Shown piece by piece: positions 1 to 6,715 of a DNA stretch of 7,688 nt. Made by a program: the position numbers and the translations under genes. The stretch lies in NCBI GenBank assembly GCA_900763995.1, contig CAAFMK010000178.1, positions 1 through 7,688 of the forward strand. Direction: 5' to 3'. Every line of letters starts with the position of its first letter. The first letter of the stretch is position 1. The notes under the pieces are model-generated. The model worked only from the letters and a program-made list of their open reading frames with translations, was not told where the DNA came from and made no database searches. The stretch is from an uncultured Oscillospiraceae bacterium. Lineage in GTDB: Bacteria > Bacillota > Clostridia > Oscillospirales > Oscillospiraceae.

Positions 1-38
1 AAAATCCGGAAATCCTGATGTAAGGATTTCCGGATTTT
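1..38. terminator. Bidirectional intrinsic-type terminator (perfect 15-bp inverted repeat)
   Basis: Bases 1-15 (AAAATCCGGAAATCC) are perfectly complementary to bases 24-38, with an 8-base loop at 16-23. The arm ends are A-rich on the left and T-rich on the right (35-39), so the transcript of either strand would form a stem followed by a U-run. That is the usual form of a shared terminator between converging units. It could end a plus-strand gene lying left of the window, and also readthrough from the minus-strand operon whose last stop is at 509, although about 470 bases separate them. The stem begins at base 1 and may extend beyond the window. Confidence 0.75.
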
Positions 39-60
39 TATTGTTATGGATATGGAAGTG

Positions 61-270
61 ATGGGGAATGGCCATGAGAAAGAAATTCCTCTCAGAGATC
101 CCCGCCATTAGCGGAATGATTACTTTTTGTATTATCAAGCAAATGAAATACATTATGGGGAGGAGGTGTACCACCACCAGATGATCATCCGGCTGGCAGA
201 ATATTATCAGACCAGCATTGACTATCTGGTGGGATTGACAGACATACAGGAGGCATATTCCAGCATCTAA
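61..270 (+). pseudogene. Remnant of an XRE-family helix-turn-helix transcriptional regulator
   Basis: The plus-strand frame ending with TAA at 268-270 encodes a C-terminal tail reading MIIRLAEYYQTSIDYLVGLTD (181-243). This is the classic end of the XRE/Cro-CI DNA-binding domain, which usually reads 'LIxLADxYxTSxDYLLGRTD'. Upstream in the same frame LRD...RNDY (91-123) resembles the family's opening helix, but it is broken by a TAG stop at 109-111. Only about 20 residues separate RNDY from the conserved tail, so the part that should carry helices 2 and 3, including the recognition helix, is missing or unrecognisable. I see no good ribosome binding site or intact start. The repeated lesions argue for a decayed gene rather than a sequencing error. 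An expressed 52-residue fragment (112-270) cannot be excluded but would probably not bind DNA. The start given is approximate. Confidence 0.6.
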
Positions 271-508
271 AAACCAGCATTAAAGTAAAGTGGCCATTGG
301 GCTGGGAATAATTTGGAATATGCAACCGCTTTACACAATAGGATGGGGATGATAGATGGCTATCCACCCTAATTTTGACATTTATCAGCAGAAAATTTAG
401 TTGGAGTGCCAGAGGAGCAGTCCTTCCAAGCCAAATATATTTCCCAGGAAACGGCCAGATGCAGCAGGTGTGCAACCCACTCCATAGGGATGGGTTTGGC
501 ATCCGTCC
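271..508. other. Non-coding stretch between XRE remnant and operon end
   Basis: No convincing gene is visible on either strand. Short open frames exist on both strands, but their translations are rich in Cys, Trp, Pro and Ser, match no family I recognise, and partly lie antisense to the XRE remnant. The stretch is visibly more AT-rich than the operon. Its only structured element is the hairpin at 471-501. It may be decayed accessory DNA continuous with the broken regulator. Confidence 0.5.
471..501 (-). terminator. Hairpin just after the operon's last stop codon, without a U-tract
   Basis: Bases 474-483 pair with 487-496 around an ATA loop, with one mismatch (480/490) and one G-T pair (481/489). 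TGC at 471-473 can add pairs with GCA at 499-501 across a two-base bulge. It begins eight bases after the TAA of the YhcH-family gene in the minus-strand transcript, a typical place for a 3' end. No T-run follows it on the minus strand, so it is not a standard intrinsic terminator. It could act as a 3'-end stabiliser or pause hairpin, or be chance. Confidence 0.3.
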
Positions 509-967
509 TTATTTGATTTTGATTTTAAAAATGGCCTTCTTGATCACCGTGGGGCCATCCACTGCAACAGCAGTGCGATGGGCGTCCTTGGGGTAGCAGA
601 GAAGAAAATCACCCTGATTCAGCACCACATGGCTATTGGGATCACCAAACAGGGGCAGGAAGTCATCGGCAGGAGCATATTCCTTTTGTTCCATGTTGTC
701 AATGAAGTTGATATCGATCTGCTCAGGGCCGCGGAGCATGAAATGCAGATCCAGATACTCTCTGTGAGACTCCCAGAAGCGATTTTCAGGAGTGGTGGTC
801 TCATACTCCACAATATTTACAAACAGGTTGTCACCATCAATATCGTGGCGGCCTTTTTCATAGCCGATGAGCTCATCTGCGTGCTCCTGTGCGTAGCGAA
901 AGGCATTTTGAACACCTTCCTCAAGCCAGGAGTAGTCCTTGAGATCTCTGATATTACCAAATACCAT
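509..967 (-). CDS. YhcH/YjgK/YiaL family protein (NanQ-like sugar anomerase candidate)
   Basis: A 152-residue protein that matches the usual size of this single-domain cupin-like beta-barrel family. E. coli YhcH/NanQ of this family speeds sialic acid anomer interconversion, and YiaL and YjgK sit in other sugar-acid operons. Family landmarks are visible: GRHDIDGDNLFVNIVEYET (39-57), ESHREYLDLHF (66-76), GDPNSHVVLNQGDF (108-121) and CYPKDAHRTAVAVDGP (124-139). His68, Asp73 and His130 are candidate metal or active-site residues by position in the conserved blocks. There is no signal peptide or membrane segment, so it should be cytosolic. The ATG at 967 follows AGGAGGT (974-980) by 6 bases. It lies 14 bases after the Gfo/Idh/MocA gene and is the last gene of the operon. 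Family membership is firm. The substrate is inferred only as a sugar or sugar acid, since the family is found with several pathways. Confidence 0.9.
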   Translation of the reverse strand: MVFGNIRDLKDYSWLEEGVQNAFRYAQEHADELIGYEKGRHDIDGDNLFVNIVEYETTTPENRFWESHREYLDLHFMLRGPEQIDINFIDNMEQKEYAPADDFLPLFGDPNSHVVLNQGDFLLCYPKDAHRTAVAVDGPTVIKKAIFKIKIK

Positions 968-981
968 AAAGTTACCTCCTT

Positions 982-2097
982 TTATTGGGCCTGTTCCTGT
1001 TTTGACAGGAAATCACAAAATTCTGCTTCCCTCACAGGCAGGGACTGCTCCATCTGTGTCCACTGGGAGAGATAGGCCCCATGGATGATTTGCAGGGACT
1101 TTAGCCCCTCGCTCAAGCTGCACTGAATGTTCGCCTGTCCCTGAATCGCCTGGGCGAAATTCTGGATGGTGGCCGCCTGCTGGAACTGATTGTCCCTGCC
1201 ATCAAAGTGCAGTCGCTCCTGGGTAAAGGGAAGCTTTTCAAAGGGAGATGGGCAGGAGACTGCAAATTCCCGTTCATCCCCATCCATGCAAAGCAGCTCC
1301 ACCTCGCAGTCGTTCCACACCCGGATCCGTCCCCGAGTGCCGCAGAGTTCCAACAGGTTTGTACCGGGACATTCCCGGGCGGAGGCAAGAAAATGTCCAT
1401 GGGCACCGTTGTCATAGTGGAACAACAGGTCTGCCTCGTTCTCAGTGACGATGGGCCGCTGTATGCTGGAGCAGCGGGCCAACACAGAGGAGGGCATACC
1501 ACAGATCCACTGCATCAGATCCAGCTGATGGGAGGCCTGGGTCATGAGCAGACCGCCCCCCTCACTCTGCCAGGAGCCCCGCCAGGAGCCGGAGCGGTAG
1601 TAGGCCTCTGTGCGGTACAGGTCGGTGATCGTCCAGCTGCATCGCACCAGTTCCCCCAGTTTACCGCCCTCCACCATAGATTTGACCCATTGGAAGGTGG
1701 GAGAGGCCCGGCGGTTGTAGAGTACGCCACAGACCATCTCCGGGTGCTGACCAAGCCACTCCACAGTCTGGGCGACCTCATCACAAAAGATCCCAACTGG
1801 CTTTTCCACCAGCACATGAATCCCTCTGTCCAGAGCCTGCTGGCTCATAGATGGATGCAGGCCATGGGGGGTGCTGATGAGCACAGCATCAATGGTGCCA
1901 GAGCACAGCATCTCCTCATAGTCTGTAAAACAGTGCAGCTCTTTCAGCTGGGTGTATTGGGCCTTCAGGGCCTCCATATTGGCTGCATTTCTGCTGCTCA
2001 AGGCGGTCAGCTGTACATCTGGGACTTCGCCAGCACAGATCAGACCAATATAGTCCCGAGCGATGATCCCAATACCTGCGATTCCTAATCTGATCAT
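982..2097 (-). CDS. Gfo/Idh/MocA family NAD(P)-dependent oxidoreductase
   Basis: A 371-residue cytosolic enzyme, a normal length for the family. The N-terminal Rossmann domain (about 1-120) opens with MIRLGIAGIGIIA, the dinucleotide-binding GxGxxA loop. STPHGLH lies at 75-81 and the family hallmark EKP at 98-100 (Lys99 the probable catalytic lysine). The C-terminal alpha/beta domain carries GKLGEL (145-150), the stretch SWRGSWQSEGGGLLMTQASHQLD (171-193), and a second sheet block LELCGTRGRIRV (249-260). His190 is the likely catalytic histidine. The canonical Asp four residues before it is Thr186 here, which suggests a subfamily with altered chemistry. The open frame runs further upstream, but the ATG at 2097 is chosen because the protein then starts at the Rossmann strand and an AAAGGAAA site lies at 2104-2111. 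This start overlaps the TGA of the FAD gene as ATGA, indicating translational coupling. The substrate is unknown. Sugar, inositol and anhydro-sialic acid enzymes all occur in this family. Confidence 0.92.
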   Translation of the reverse strand: MIRLGIAGIGIIARDYIGLICAGEVPDVQLTALSSRNAANMEALKAQYTQLKELHCFTDYEEMLCSGTIDAVLISTPHGLHPSMSQQALDRGIHVLVEKPVGIFCDEVAQTVEWLGQHPEMVCGVLYNRRASPTFQWVKSMVEGGKLGELVRCSWTITDLYRTEAYYRSGSWRGSWQSEGGGLLMTQASHQLDLMQWICGMPSSVLARCSSIQRPIVTENEADLLFHYDNGAHGHFLASARECPGTNLLELCGTRGRIRVWNDCEVELLCMDGDEREFAVSCPSPFEKLPFTQERLHFDGRDNQFQQAATIQNFAQAIQGQANIQCSLSEGLKSLQIIHGAYLSQWTQMEQSLPVREAEFCDFLSKQEQAQ

Positions 2098-3725
2098 CTT
2101 GCGTTTCCTTTCTTCTCGCTGACACCAAGGGGGTGGAGCACCAGTGCACCATTCTGACAGCGCACCTCCATGGGCCTGGCCTGTGCAGGATCGGATACCG
2201 GATAGTCCTCCCGGTAGTGAGATCCACGGCTCTCCTTTCGTGCCAGAGCGGCCTCCAGAATACAGGTGGCTGTGAGCAACTGCCCCTCCAGACGGCGGGT
2301 CTTTGCCATCGCCCGCCCGTCCTCTGTAGGGACAGTGTTTGTCTTTCTCAGCTCGCCCAGCTGTTCCAACCCACGGCAAAGACCTGCCTCAGAGCGGATG
2401 ACCATGGCACTTTGGAACATCAGCTCCCGCAGGGTTGTCTGGAGTGTTTCCAGCTGCGGGAAGGCTCTGCACCCGAAGTCCCAGCTGTCTGGGCCTGTGG
2501 GCTGATCCTGGACTGAAGCCGCCGCAGACCGCCCGGCAATGCCGCCAAATACCAGACCATTGGCAGTTGACAGACCACCGATCCGGTCAGCTCCGTGCAT
2601 TCCGCCGGTGACCTCACCACAGGCAAACAGCCCAGGGACACCAGTGGACGCATCCGGTTGGATGTGGATACCACCGTTGGCCGCATGGGCGAAGATACCC
2701 AGCTGAATGGGATCTTCCATGGTCAACCCCTTGGCCTCATACAGCCAGTCAAAATAGGTTTTTACAAACTCTGGTGGATGCTGGCGCATCTCCTGGGTAT
2801 AGCTGGCTGTTACCCCCTGAGGATCGTTCTGGAAGGCGTGGAACAGCTCCAGGTCGATCTGCTTGGAGGGCAGGCGGCTGGTGAAAGGCCCGTGGGTGGA
2901 GCGCACCTCCAAAAGTTCTTTCCACTGGGGGGTGGAGGGGAACAGGGGTTCACCATTTGCCAGATGAAACTGGGTAAAGCGGAACACTTTCTCATTGTAG
3001 ATAGTCTTTGCCGCAGGCCGCAGATAGCCCGGCATCATCTGCATAAACTCCATGTTGACCAGTGAGCAGCCAGCCTGTAGTGCCAATGACTGGCCCAATC
3101 CACTGACATCCTCAGTACACAGGTGGTAACGAAACAAAGTTCCATATCCACCGCTGGCCAGAACCAGAGCCTTACAGCCCAGATAGATGGGTCTGTCCTC
3201 CTCCAGAAGGACAGCGCCACAGACTGCACTGTCCACAATGACCAGCTCCATCAGGGCGCAGTGGGGGAGCAGCTGCACCCCCAGGTCATCCATGCGTTGG
3301 GAAAATACTGTCCGGACACTGTCAAACTCCAGACCATTCCAGTCACGGTGCTTGTGGTCAAAGCAAGGGATAAACTCCTTTTGTGCCCCCTGCTCCGCTC
3401 TGCGCAGACGGACACCCATGTCCCGCACCTTCTGGATGGCGGGGTGGATATGATCCACAAAAGTATCCACCAGTGCAGGGTCTGCCATACCACAGCCGAC
3501 ATCTAAAATGGTCTCTTTCAGATCCTGCCGATCTGTCTCATCCGCAGGGCCAATCAGACCCAGCCCCCAGGTTCCGGGGTAGAAGCTGGAGCCGGAGAAG
3601 GTCCTGGAACTGCTGACCAGTGTTACTGAGCGGCCGGCTTCAGCGGCCTCCAGGGCCGCCGAGATACCGGCGATTCCCGCACCAATCACCAGAACATCAC
3701 AGCTGTACGCTTGGCGCAATCGCAT
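2094..3725 (-). CDS. FAD-dependent oxidoreductase of the NadB / fumarate reductase flavoprotein (FAD_binding_2) family
   Basis: A 543-residue flavoprotein. The N-terminus has CDVLVIGAGIAGISAALEAAEAG (9-31), the GxGxxG FAD motif with Gly15, Gly17 and Gly20. A capping domain follows, with GPFTSRLPSK (279-288; Arg284 a candidate substrate contact). The FAD domain closes with GGIHIQPDASTGVPGLFACGEVTGGMHGADRIGG (351-384), the classic family signature. The C-terminal helical region ends with ESRGSHYREDYP (498-509), also typical of NadB/SdhA relatives. There is no signal peptide, no FMN-binding domain, no iron-sulfur subunit nearby, and no His-Thr motif for covalent FAD attachment after the first strand (SGSS at 44-47 instead). 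It is probably soluble with non-covalent FAD. An upstream TTG at 3731 is possible, but GAGGTGA (3732-3738) would abut it, so the ATG at 3725 with 6-base spacing is preferred. L-aspartate oxidase is unlikely because no nadA or nadC is adjacent. The substrate may be the solute imported by the transporter. Confidence 0.88.
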   Translation of the reverse strand: MRLRQAYSCDVLVIGAGIAGISAALEAAEAGRSVTLVSSSRTFSGSSFYPGTWGLGLIGPADETDRQDLKETILDVGCGMADPALVDTFVDHIHPAIQKVRDMGVRLRRAEQGAQKEFIPCFDHKHRDWNGLEFDSVRTVFSQRMDDLGVQLLPHCALMELVIVDSAVCGAVLLEEDRPIYLGCKALVLASGGYGTLFRYHLCTEDVSGLGQSLALQAGCSLVNMEFMQMMPGYLRPAAKTIYNEKVFRFTQFHLANGEPLFPSTPQWKELLEVRSTHGPFTSRLPSKQIDLELFHAFQNDPQGVTASYTQEMRQHPPEFVKTYFDWLYEAKGLTMEDPIQLGIFAHAANGGIHIQPDASTGVPGLFACGEVTGGMHGADRIGGLSTANGLVFGGIAGRSAAASVQDQPTGPDSWDFGCRAFPQLETLQTTLRELMFQSAMVIRSEAGLCRGLEQLGELRKTNTVPTEDGRAMAKTRRLEGQLLTATCILEAALARKESRGSHYREDYPVSDPAQARPMEVRCQNGALVLHPLGVSEKKGNAR

Positions 3726-3731
3726 TGCCAA

Positions 3732-3738
3732 TCACCTC
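3732..3738 (-). promoter_or_regulatory. Ribosome binding site that decides the start of the FAD oxidoreductase
   Basis: Read on the minus strand this is GAGGTGA. It ends directly against the TTG codon at 3731 (no spacing) but lies 6 bases before the ATG at 3725, so the ATG is the workable start. Confidence 0.7.
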
Positions 3739-3741
3739 TCT

Positions 3742-4767
3742 CTACACGCTGGCTTCAGCTGGCGTAGTTTGATCGTAGAGGTGGCAGGCGCAGAAGTGCT
3801 CCACGCCATCTTGCTCGAACCTGTTCAGGGGTGGGATCTGTGTCTTGCACACCTCCATACACTTGGGGCAGCGGGTGTGGAAGGGGCAGCCAGCAGGCTT
3901 GTAAATGGGGCTGGGGACTTCCCCCTCCAGCACCTGACGCTTCTTCGTCTTATGGATGTCCGGCACCGGGATGGCGGACAGCAGAGCCTGAGTATAGGGG
4001 TGCATGGGATCGTCGTACAGTGCCCGGGAATCAGCGATTTCCACCACCTGTCCCAGATACATGACCACAATGCGGTCTGACATATACTGAACCACGCTCA
4101 GATCATGGGCGATAAACAGGTAGGTCAGATTCAGATCCTTCTGAATGTCCTTCATCAGATTCAACACCTGGGCCTGAATGGACACATCAAGGGCAGACAC
4201 CGGCTCATCACAAATCAGTACCTCAGGCATGACCTCCAGAGCACGGGCAATACAAAGTCGCTGTCTCTGGCCACCGGAAAACTCATGGGGGTAGCGCATG
4301 AGATACTCAGGCTGGATGTTGACCATCTTCAGCACCTTCTGCATGATTTCTTCCCGCTCCGCCTCGCTTTTGAAGCCGTGGACTTTCAGCGGCTCCTCAA
4401 AGGAGGTGTAGATCTTTTTCTGGGGATTGAGGGCAGAGTAGGGGTCTTGAAAGACCATCTGCACCTTTTTTCGGAAATTGAACATCTCCTGCGCATTGAA
4501 CTGGGTGATGTCCCGAAACTCATCTCCATAGTTGAACAGAACCTGTCCCCCTGTGGCCCGCTCCAGCATCATCAAAGTCTTACCAAGGGTGGATTTGCCA
4601 CAGCCGGATTCGCCCACAATGCCCAAAGTCTCACCCCGATACACATCCAGGGTAATGCCGTCCACGGCCTTGACATGGCCCACGACCTTTTTAAATGCGC
4701 CCTTGGTAATAGGGAACCAGGTGCACAGATCTTTTACCTTAAAGATCACTTCTCTCTCTTCACGCAT
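3742..4767 (-). CDS. ABC transporter ATP-binding protein, DppF/OppF-type
   Basis: A 341-residue ATPase of an oligopeptide/nickel-family importer, one of two nucleotide-binding subunits that power uptake at the inner face of the membrane. Visible motifs: Walker A GESGCGKS (52-59), Q-loop Gln107 in VFQDPYSALNP, ABC signature FSGGQRQR (163-170), Walker B VLICDEP (183-189, Glu188 catalytic), D-loop SALD (191-194) and switch His221. The C-terminal oligopeptide-transporter extension has MHPYTQALLSAIP (255-267) and a cysteine pattern, Cys294-x5-Cys300-x6-Cys307 and Cys326, of the type that can hold an iron-sulfur cluster. All catalytic residues are present. The start codons GTG (4770) and ATG (4767) are adjacent. 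The ATG is preferred because GGAGG at 4775-4779 lies 7 bases before it. The ATG overlaps the TGA of the DppD-like gene by one base, so translation is coupled. Substrate specificity cannot be read from an ATPase. Confidence 0.93.
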   Translation of the reverse strand: MREEREVIFKVKDLCTWFPITKGAFKKVVGHVKAVDGITLDVYRGETLGIVGESGCGKSTLGKTLMMLERATGGQVLFNYGDEFRDITQFNAQEMFNFRKKVQMVFQDPYSALNPQKKIYTSFEEPLKVHGFKSEAEREEIMQKVLKMVNIQPEYLMRYPHEFSGGQRQRLCIARALEVMPEVLICDEPVSALDVSIQAQVLNLMKDIQKDLNLTYLFIAHDLSVVQYMSDRIVVMYLGQVVEIADSRALYDDPMHPYTQALLSAIPVPDIHKTKKRQVLEGEVPSPIYKPAGCPFHTRCPKCMEVCKTQIPPLNRFEQDGVEHFCACHLYDQTTPAEASV

Positions 4768-5795
4768 CACAGCACCTCCGGGAATTCCTGATACTTTAAG
4801 CAGCGTACACGGTGGCCGGGGGAGATTTCAAACATGGGGATATTCTTCTCCCGGCAGGCATCCGTACAGAATGTACAGCGATCTGCAAACTCACACCCGC
4901 CCTTGAGATCAGCGGGGTTGGGGGTGGCACCGGGGATGGTTTCCAGCTTCTGCCCGTCTGCCAGACCCAGCACAGGCACACTGCGCAGCAGGGCCTGGGT
5001 GTAGGGGTGGCTGGTGTGGTCAAAAATATCCTCCAGGTTGCCAAACTCCACCACGCGGCCCATATACATGACACAGACCTCGTCAGCCATCTCTGCTACA
5101 AGGCCCATGTTATGGGTGATGAGGATGATGCTCTTACCGTCGTTGACCTGCATATCCTTCAGCAGCTCCATGATCTGGGCTTGAATGGTCACATCCAATG
5201 CGGTGGTGGGCTCGTCACAAATGATAAGCTCCGGGTTACAGATCATAGCGATGGCGATGACCACACGCTGCTTCATGCCACCGGAAAACTGGTGGGGATA
5301 GCTGTCGATGCGCTCCTCGGGATCTGGAATCCCCAGCTTGCGGAACATCTCCAGCACCTTTTCTCTGGCCTCTTTTTTTGTCATCCCCTTGTTGTGCTGC
5401 AACAGGCCCTCTGCCACCTGACTGCCCACCTTGTAGACAGGGTTCAGGCTGGACATGGGGTCTTGAAAGACCATGCTCATCTCCGGCCCACGCAGCATCC
5501 GCATCTCAGATCCATTGCGATCCTTGATCTGCTCCAAATGGTATTCAGTCACCTGCCCGTCGTGCAGGGCATTGTACTGGATCTTGTCGGCCTGAATGGT
5601 GGCATTTCTGCCCAAAAAGCCCATGACAGAGTTCATGGTCACACTCTTTCCACAGCCGGACTCACCCACCACAGCCAGAGTGGTGCCACGCTTTACCTGA
5701 AAGGAAACGCCCTTGACGATGTTCACGGTCTTGCGGTCAGAGGTAAAGCTGGTGTTCAGGTTTTCTACATCAAGAATGATTTCTTTGCTGTCCAT
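4767..5795 (-). CDS. ABC transporter ATP-binding protein, DppD/OppD-type
   Basis: A 342-residue ATPase, partner of the DppF-like subunit in the same importer. Motifs: Walker A GESGCGKS (44-51), Q-loop Gln111 in VFQDPMSSLNP, signature FSGGMKQR (170-177), Walker B LIICDEPTTALD (190-201, Glu195 catalytic) and switch His228 in ITHNM. FSGGMKQRVVIAIAM and the DEPTTALD form are typical of DppD rather than DppF. The C-terminal extension contains HPYTQALLRSVP (263-274) and Cys301-x5-Cys307-x6-Cys314 plus Cys332, the layout associated with a [4Fe-4S] site in some DppD proteins. Cys310 is an extra cysteine in the same loop. The ATG at 5795 follows AAGGAGGG (5802-5809), which itself overlaps the stop codon of the DppC-like gene. 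The gap between the two genes is 12 bases. No motif is damaged, so the subunit should be functional. Confidence 0.94.
   Translation of the reverse strand: MDSKEIILDVENLNTSFTSDRKTVNIVKGVSFQVKRGTTLAVVGESGCGKSVTMNSVMGFLGRNATIQADKIQYNALHDGQVTEYHLEQIKDRNGSEMRMLRGPEMSMVFQDPMSSLNPVYKVGSQVAEGLLQHNKGMTKKEAREKVLEMFRKLGIPDPEERIDSYPHQFSGGMKQRVVIAIAMICNPELIICDEPTTALDVTIQAQIMELLKDMQVNDGKSIILITHNMGLVAEMADEVCVMYMGRVVEFGNLEDIFDHTSHPYTQALLRSVPVLGLADGQKLETIPGATPNPADLKGGCEFADRCTFCTDACREKNIPMFEISPGHRVRCLKYQEFPEVL
4775..4779 (-). promoter_or_regulatory. Ribosome binding site for the DppF-like ATPase
   Basis: GGAGG on the minus strand lies inside the final codons of the DppD-like gene. It is 4 bases before GTG 4770 and 7 bases before ATG 4767, favouring the ATG. 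Confidence 0.65.
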
Positions 5796-5807
5796 ACTCT
5801 TCCCTCC

Positions 5808-6698
5808 TTACTGCTGCTTGGCATCCAGCACATCACGCAGACCATCGCCCAGGAAGTTGATGGCCAGCACAAAGAGACTGATGGCGAAGCCGGGGAATAC
5901 CCAGATCCACCACTGGTTTTTCACTACATTCAGGCTCTTGGCCGCATTGAGGATATTGCCCCAAGTCGGGGTAGAATCTGCCACACCCAGGCCGATGAAG
6001 CTCAGTGCCGCCTCCTGCAAAATAAAGAAGGCCACATTGGTGGTGATGGATACAATGATGGGGGTCATCACATTGGGCAGGATCTGCTTGAACATGATAT
6101 TGCTTTTGCTCATGCCAAAGGCCTCGCAGACCTTGACATAGGTTTCTCCCTTCAGGGTCATAAACTCGTTGCGCACCATACGGAAGGTGGTCATCCAGCC
6201 AGTTATGACAAAGATAAAAAGAAGATTTCCCAGTCCACGGGTATTGAGAATACCCACCAGCATCATGACAAGTACCAGCTGGGGGAAGGCCTGAAAAATT
6301 TCAGACAGCCGGACAAGGATGGCATCTGCCTTGCCCCCGAAGTAGCCAGCCACAGCGCCCAGCACAGCGCCCAATATATTGCTGACCACCGCACAGAACA
6401 CGCCGATGAAAATGGAGTAACACCCACCCACCAGCACACGGGCCAGCAGATCACGACCTGTGGTATCTGTGCCAAAGAGATAGGCTGCACTTGGGGCAGC
6501 ACGGCGATTGCCCAAATTGGGTGTCTGATAGTCCATGCCAGACAGAAAGGCCACCAGGCAGGCGATAACCATAACACCCACAATCACCAGACCGAGAATG
6601 GCCAGCTTATTGTTGGTGAACTTGCGGATATTCTTCTTGAGACGGGAGGAAGAGGCCGCTTTGCTCTGTTCCCGAATGCTGATATTTGCTTCACTCAT
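5808..6698 (-). CDS. ABC transporter permease, DppC/OppC-type
   Basis: A 296-residue inner-membrane permease, the second channel subunit of the importer. A polar N-terminus of about 30 residues precedes the first membrane segment (about 32-53). The DppC hallmark YLFGTDTTGRDLLARVL (73-89) follows, then hydrophobic segments near 92-118, 138-155, 158-172, 212-230 and 268-285. The cytoplasmic coupling (EAA) loop reads CEAFGMSKSNIMFKQILPN (191-209), and LSFIGLG (232-238) is another family block. The open frame continues upstream to 6779, but that part overlaps the DppB-like gene and looks non-biological. The ATG at 6698 is preceded at 8 bases by AAGGAGG (6707-6713) and gives the usual DppC N-terminus. 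The gap from the DppB-like stop is 17 bases. It pairs with the DppB-like subunit and docks the two ATPases. The solute is unknown. Confidence 0.93.
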   Translation of the reverse strand: MSEANISIREQSKAASSSRLKKNIRKFTNNKLAILGLVIVGVMVIACLVAFLSGMDYQTPNLGNRRAAPSAAYLFGTDTTGRDLLARVLVGGCYSIFIGVFCAVVSNILGAVLGAVAGYFGGKADAILVRLSEIFQAFPQLVLVMMLVGILNTRGLGNLLFIFVITGWMTTFRMVRNEFMTLKGETYVKVCEAFGMSKSNIMFKQILPNVMTPIIVSITTNVAFFILQEAALSFIGLGVADSTPTWGNILNAAKSLNVVKNQWWIWVFPGFAISLFVLAINFLGDGLRDVLDAKQQ

Positions 6699-6706
6699 AG
6701 AAAAAG

Positions 6707-6713
6707 CCTCCTT
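6707..6713 (-). promoter_or_regulatory. Ribosome binding site that decides the start of the DppC-like permease
   Basis: AAGGAGG on the minus strand lies 8 bases before ATG 6698. It supports this internal start over upstream start codons inside the preceding gene. Confidence 0.8.
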
Positions 6714-6715
6714 CC

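Noticed and set aside
235..263. TTGACA at 235-240 with an AT-rich hexamer downstream, resembling a plus-strand promoter
   Set aside because: It lies within the conserved GLTD codons of the XRE remnant, the spacing to a -10-like element is short, and no gene follows on the plus strand.
185..502. Minus-strand frame of 105 codons directly after the YhcH-family gene, with a possible AAGGA before its ATG
   Set aside because: The translation is rich in Cys, Trp, Pro and Ser, has no recognisable motif, and its second half is antisense to the XRE remnant. It is more likely non-coding.
1207..2088. Plus-strand open frame of 293 codons antisense to the Gfo/Idh/MocA gene
   Set aside because: No family resemblance and no ribosome binding site. 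It is a mirror of a well-supported gene.
2098..2379. Upstream extension of the Gfo/Idh/MocA frame by 94 codons
   Set aside because: It overlaps the C-terminal part of the FAD enzyme, which is itself conserved (SHYREDYP). The extension has no family match, and the ATG at 2097 begins exactly at the Rossmann strand.
2094..3725. Calling the flavoprotein L-aspartate oxidase (nadB)
   Set aside because: The family motifs are shared, but there is no nadA or nadC beside it and the GGLSTANG signature differs from the usual NadB form. Operon context with an importer and a sugar-type dehydrogenase points elsewhere.
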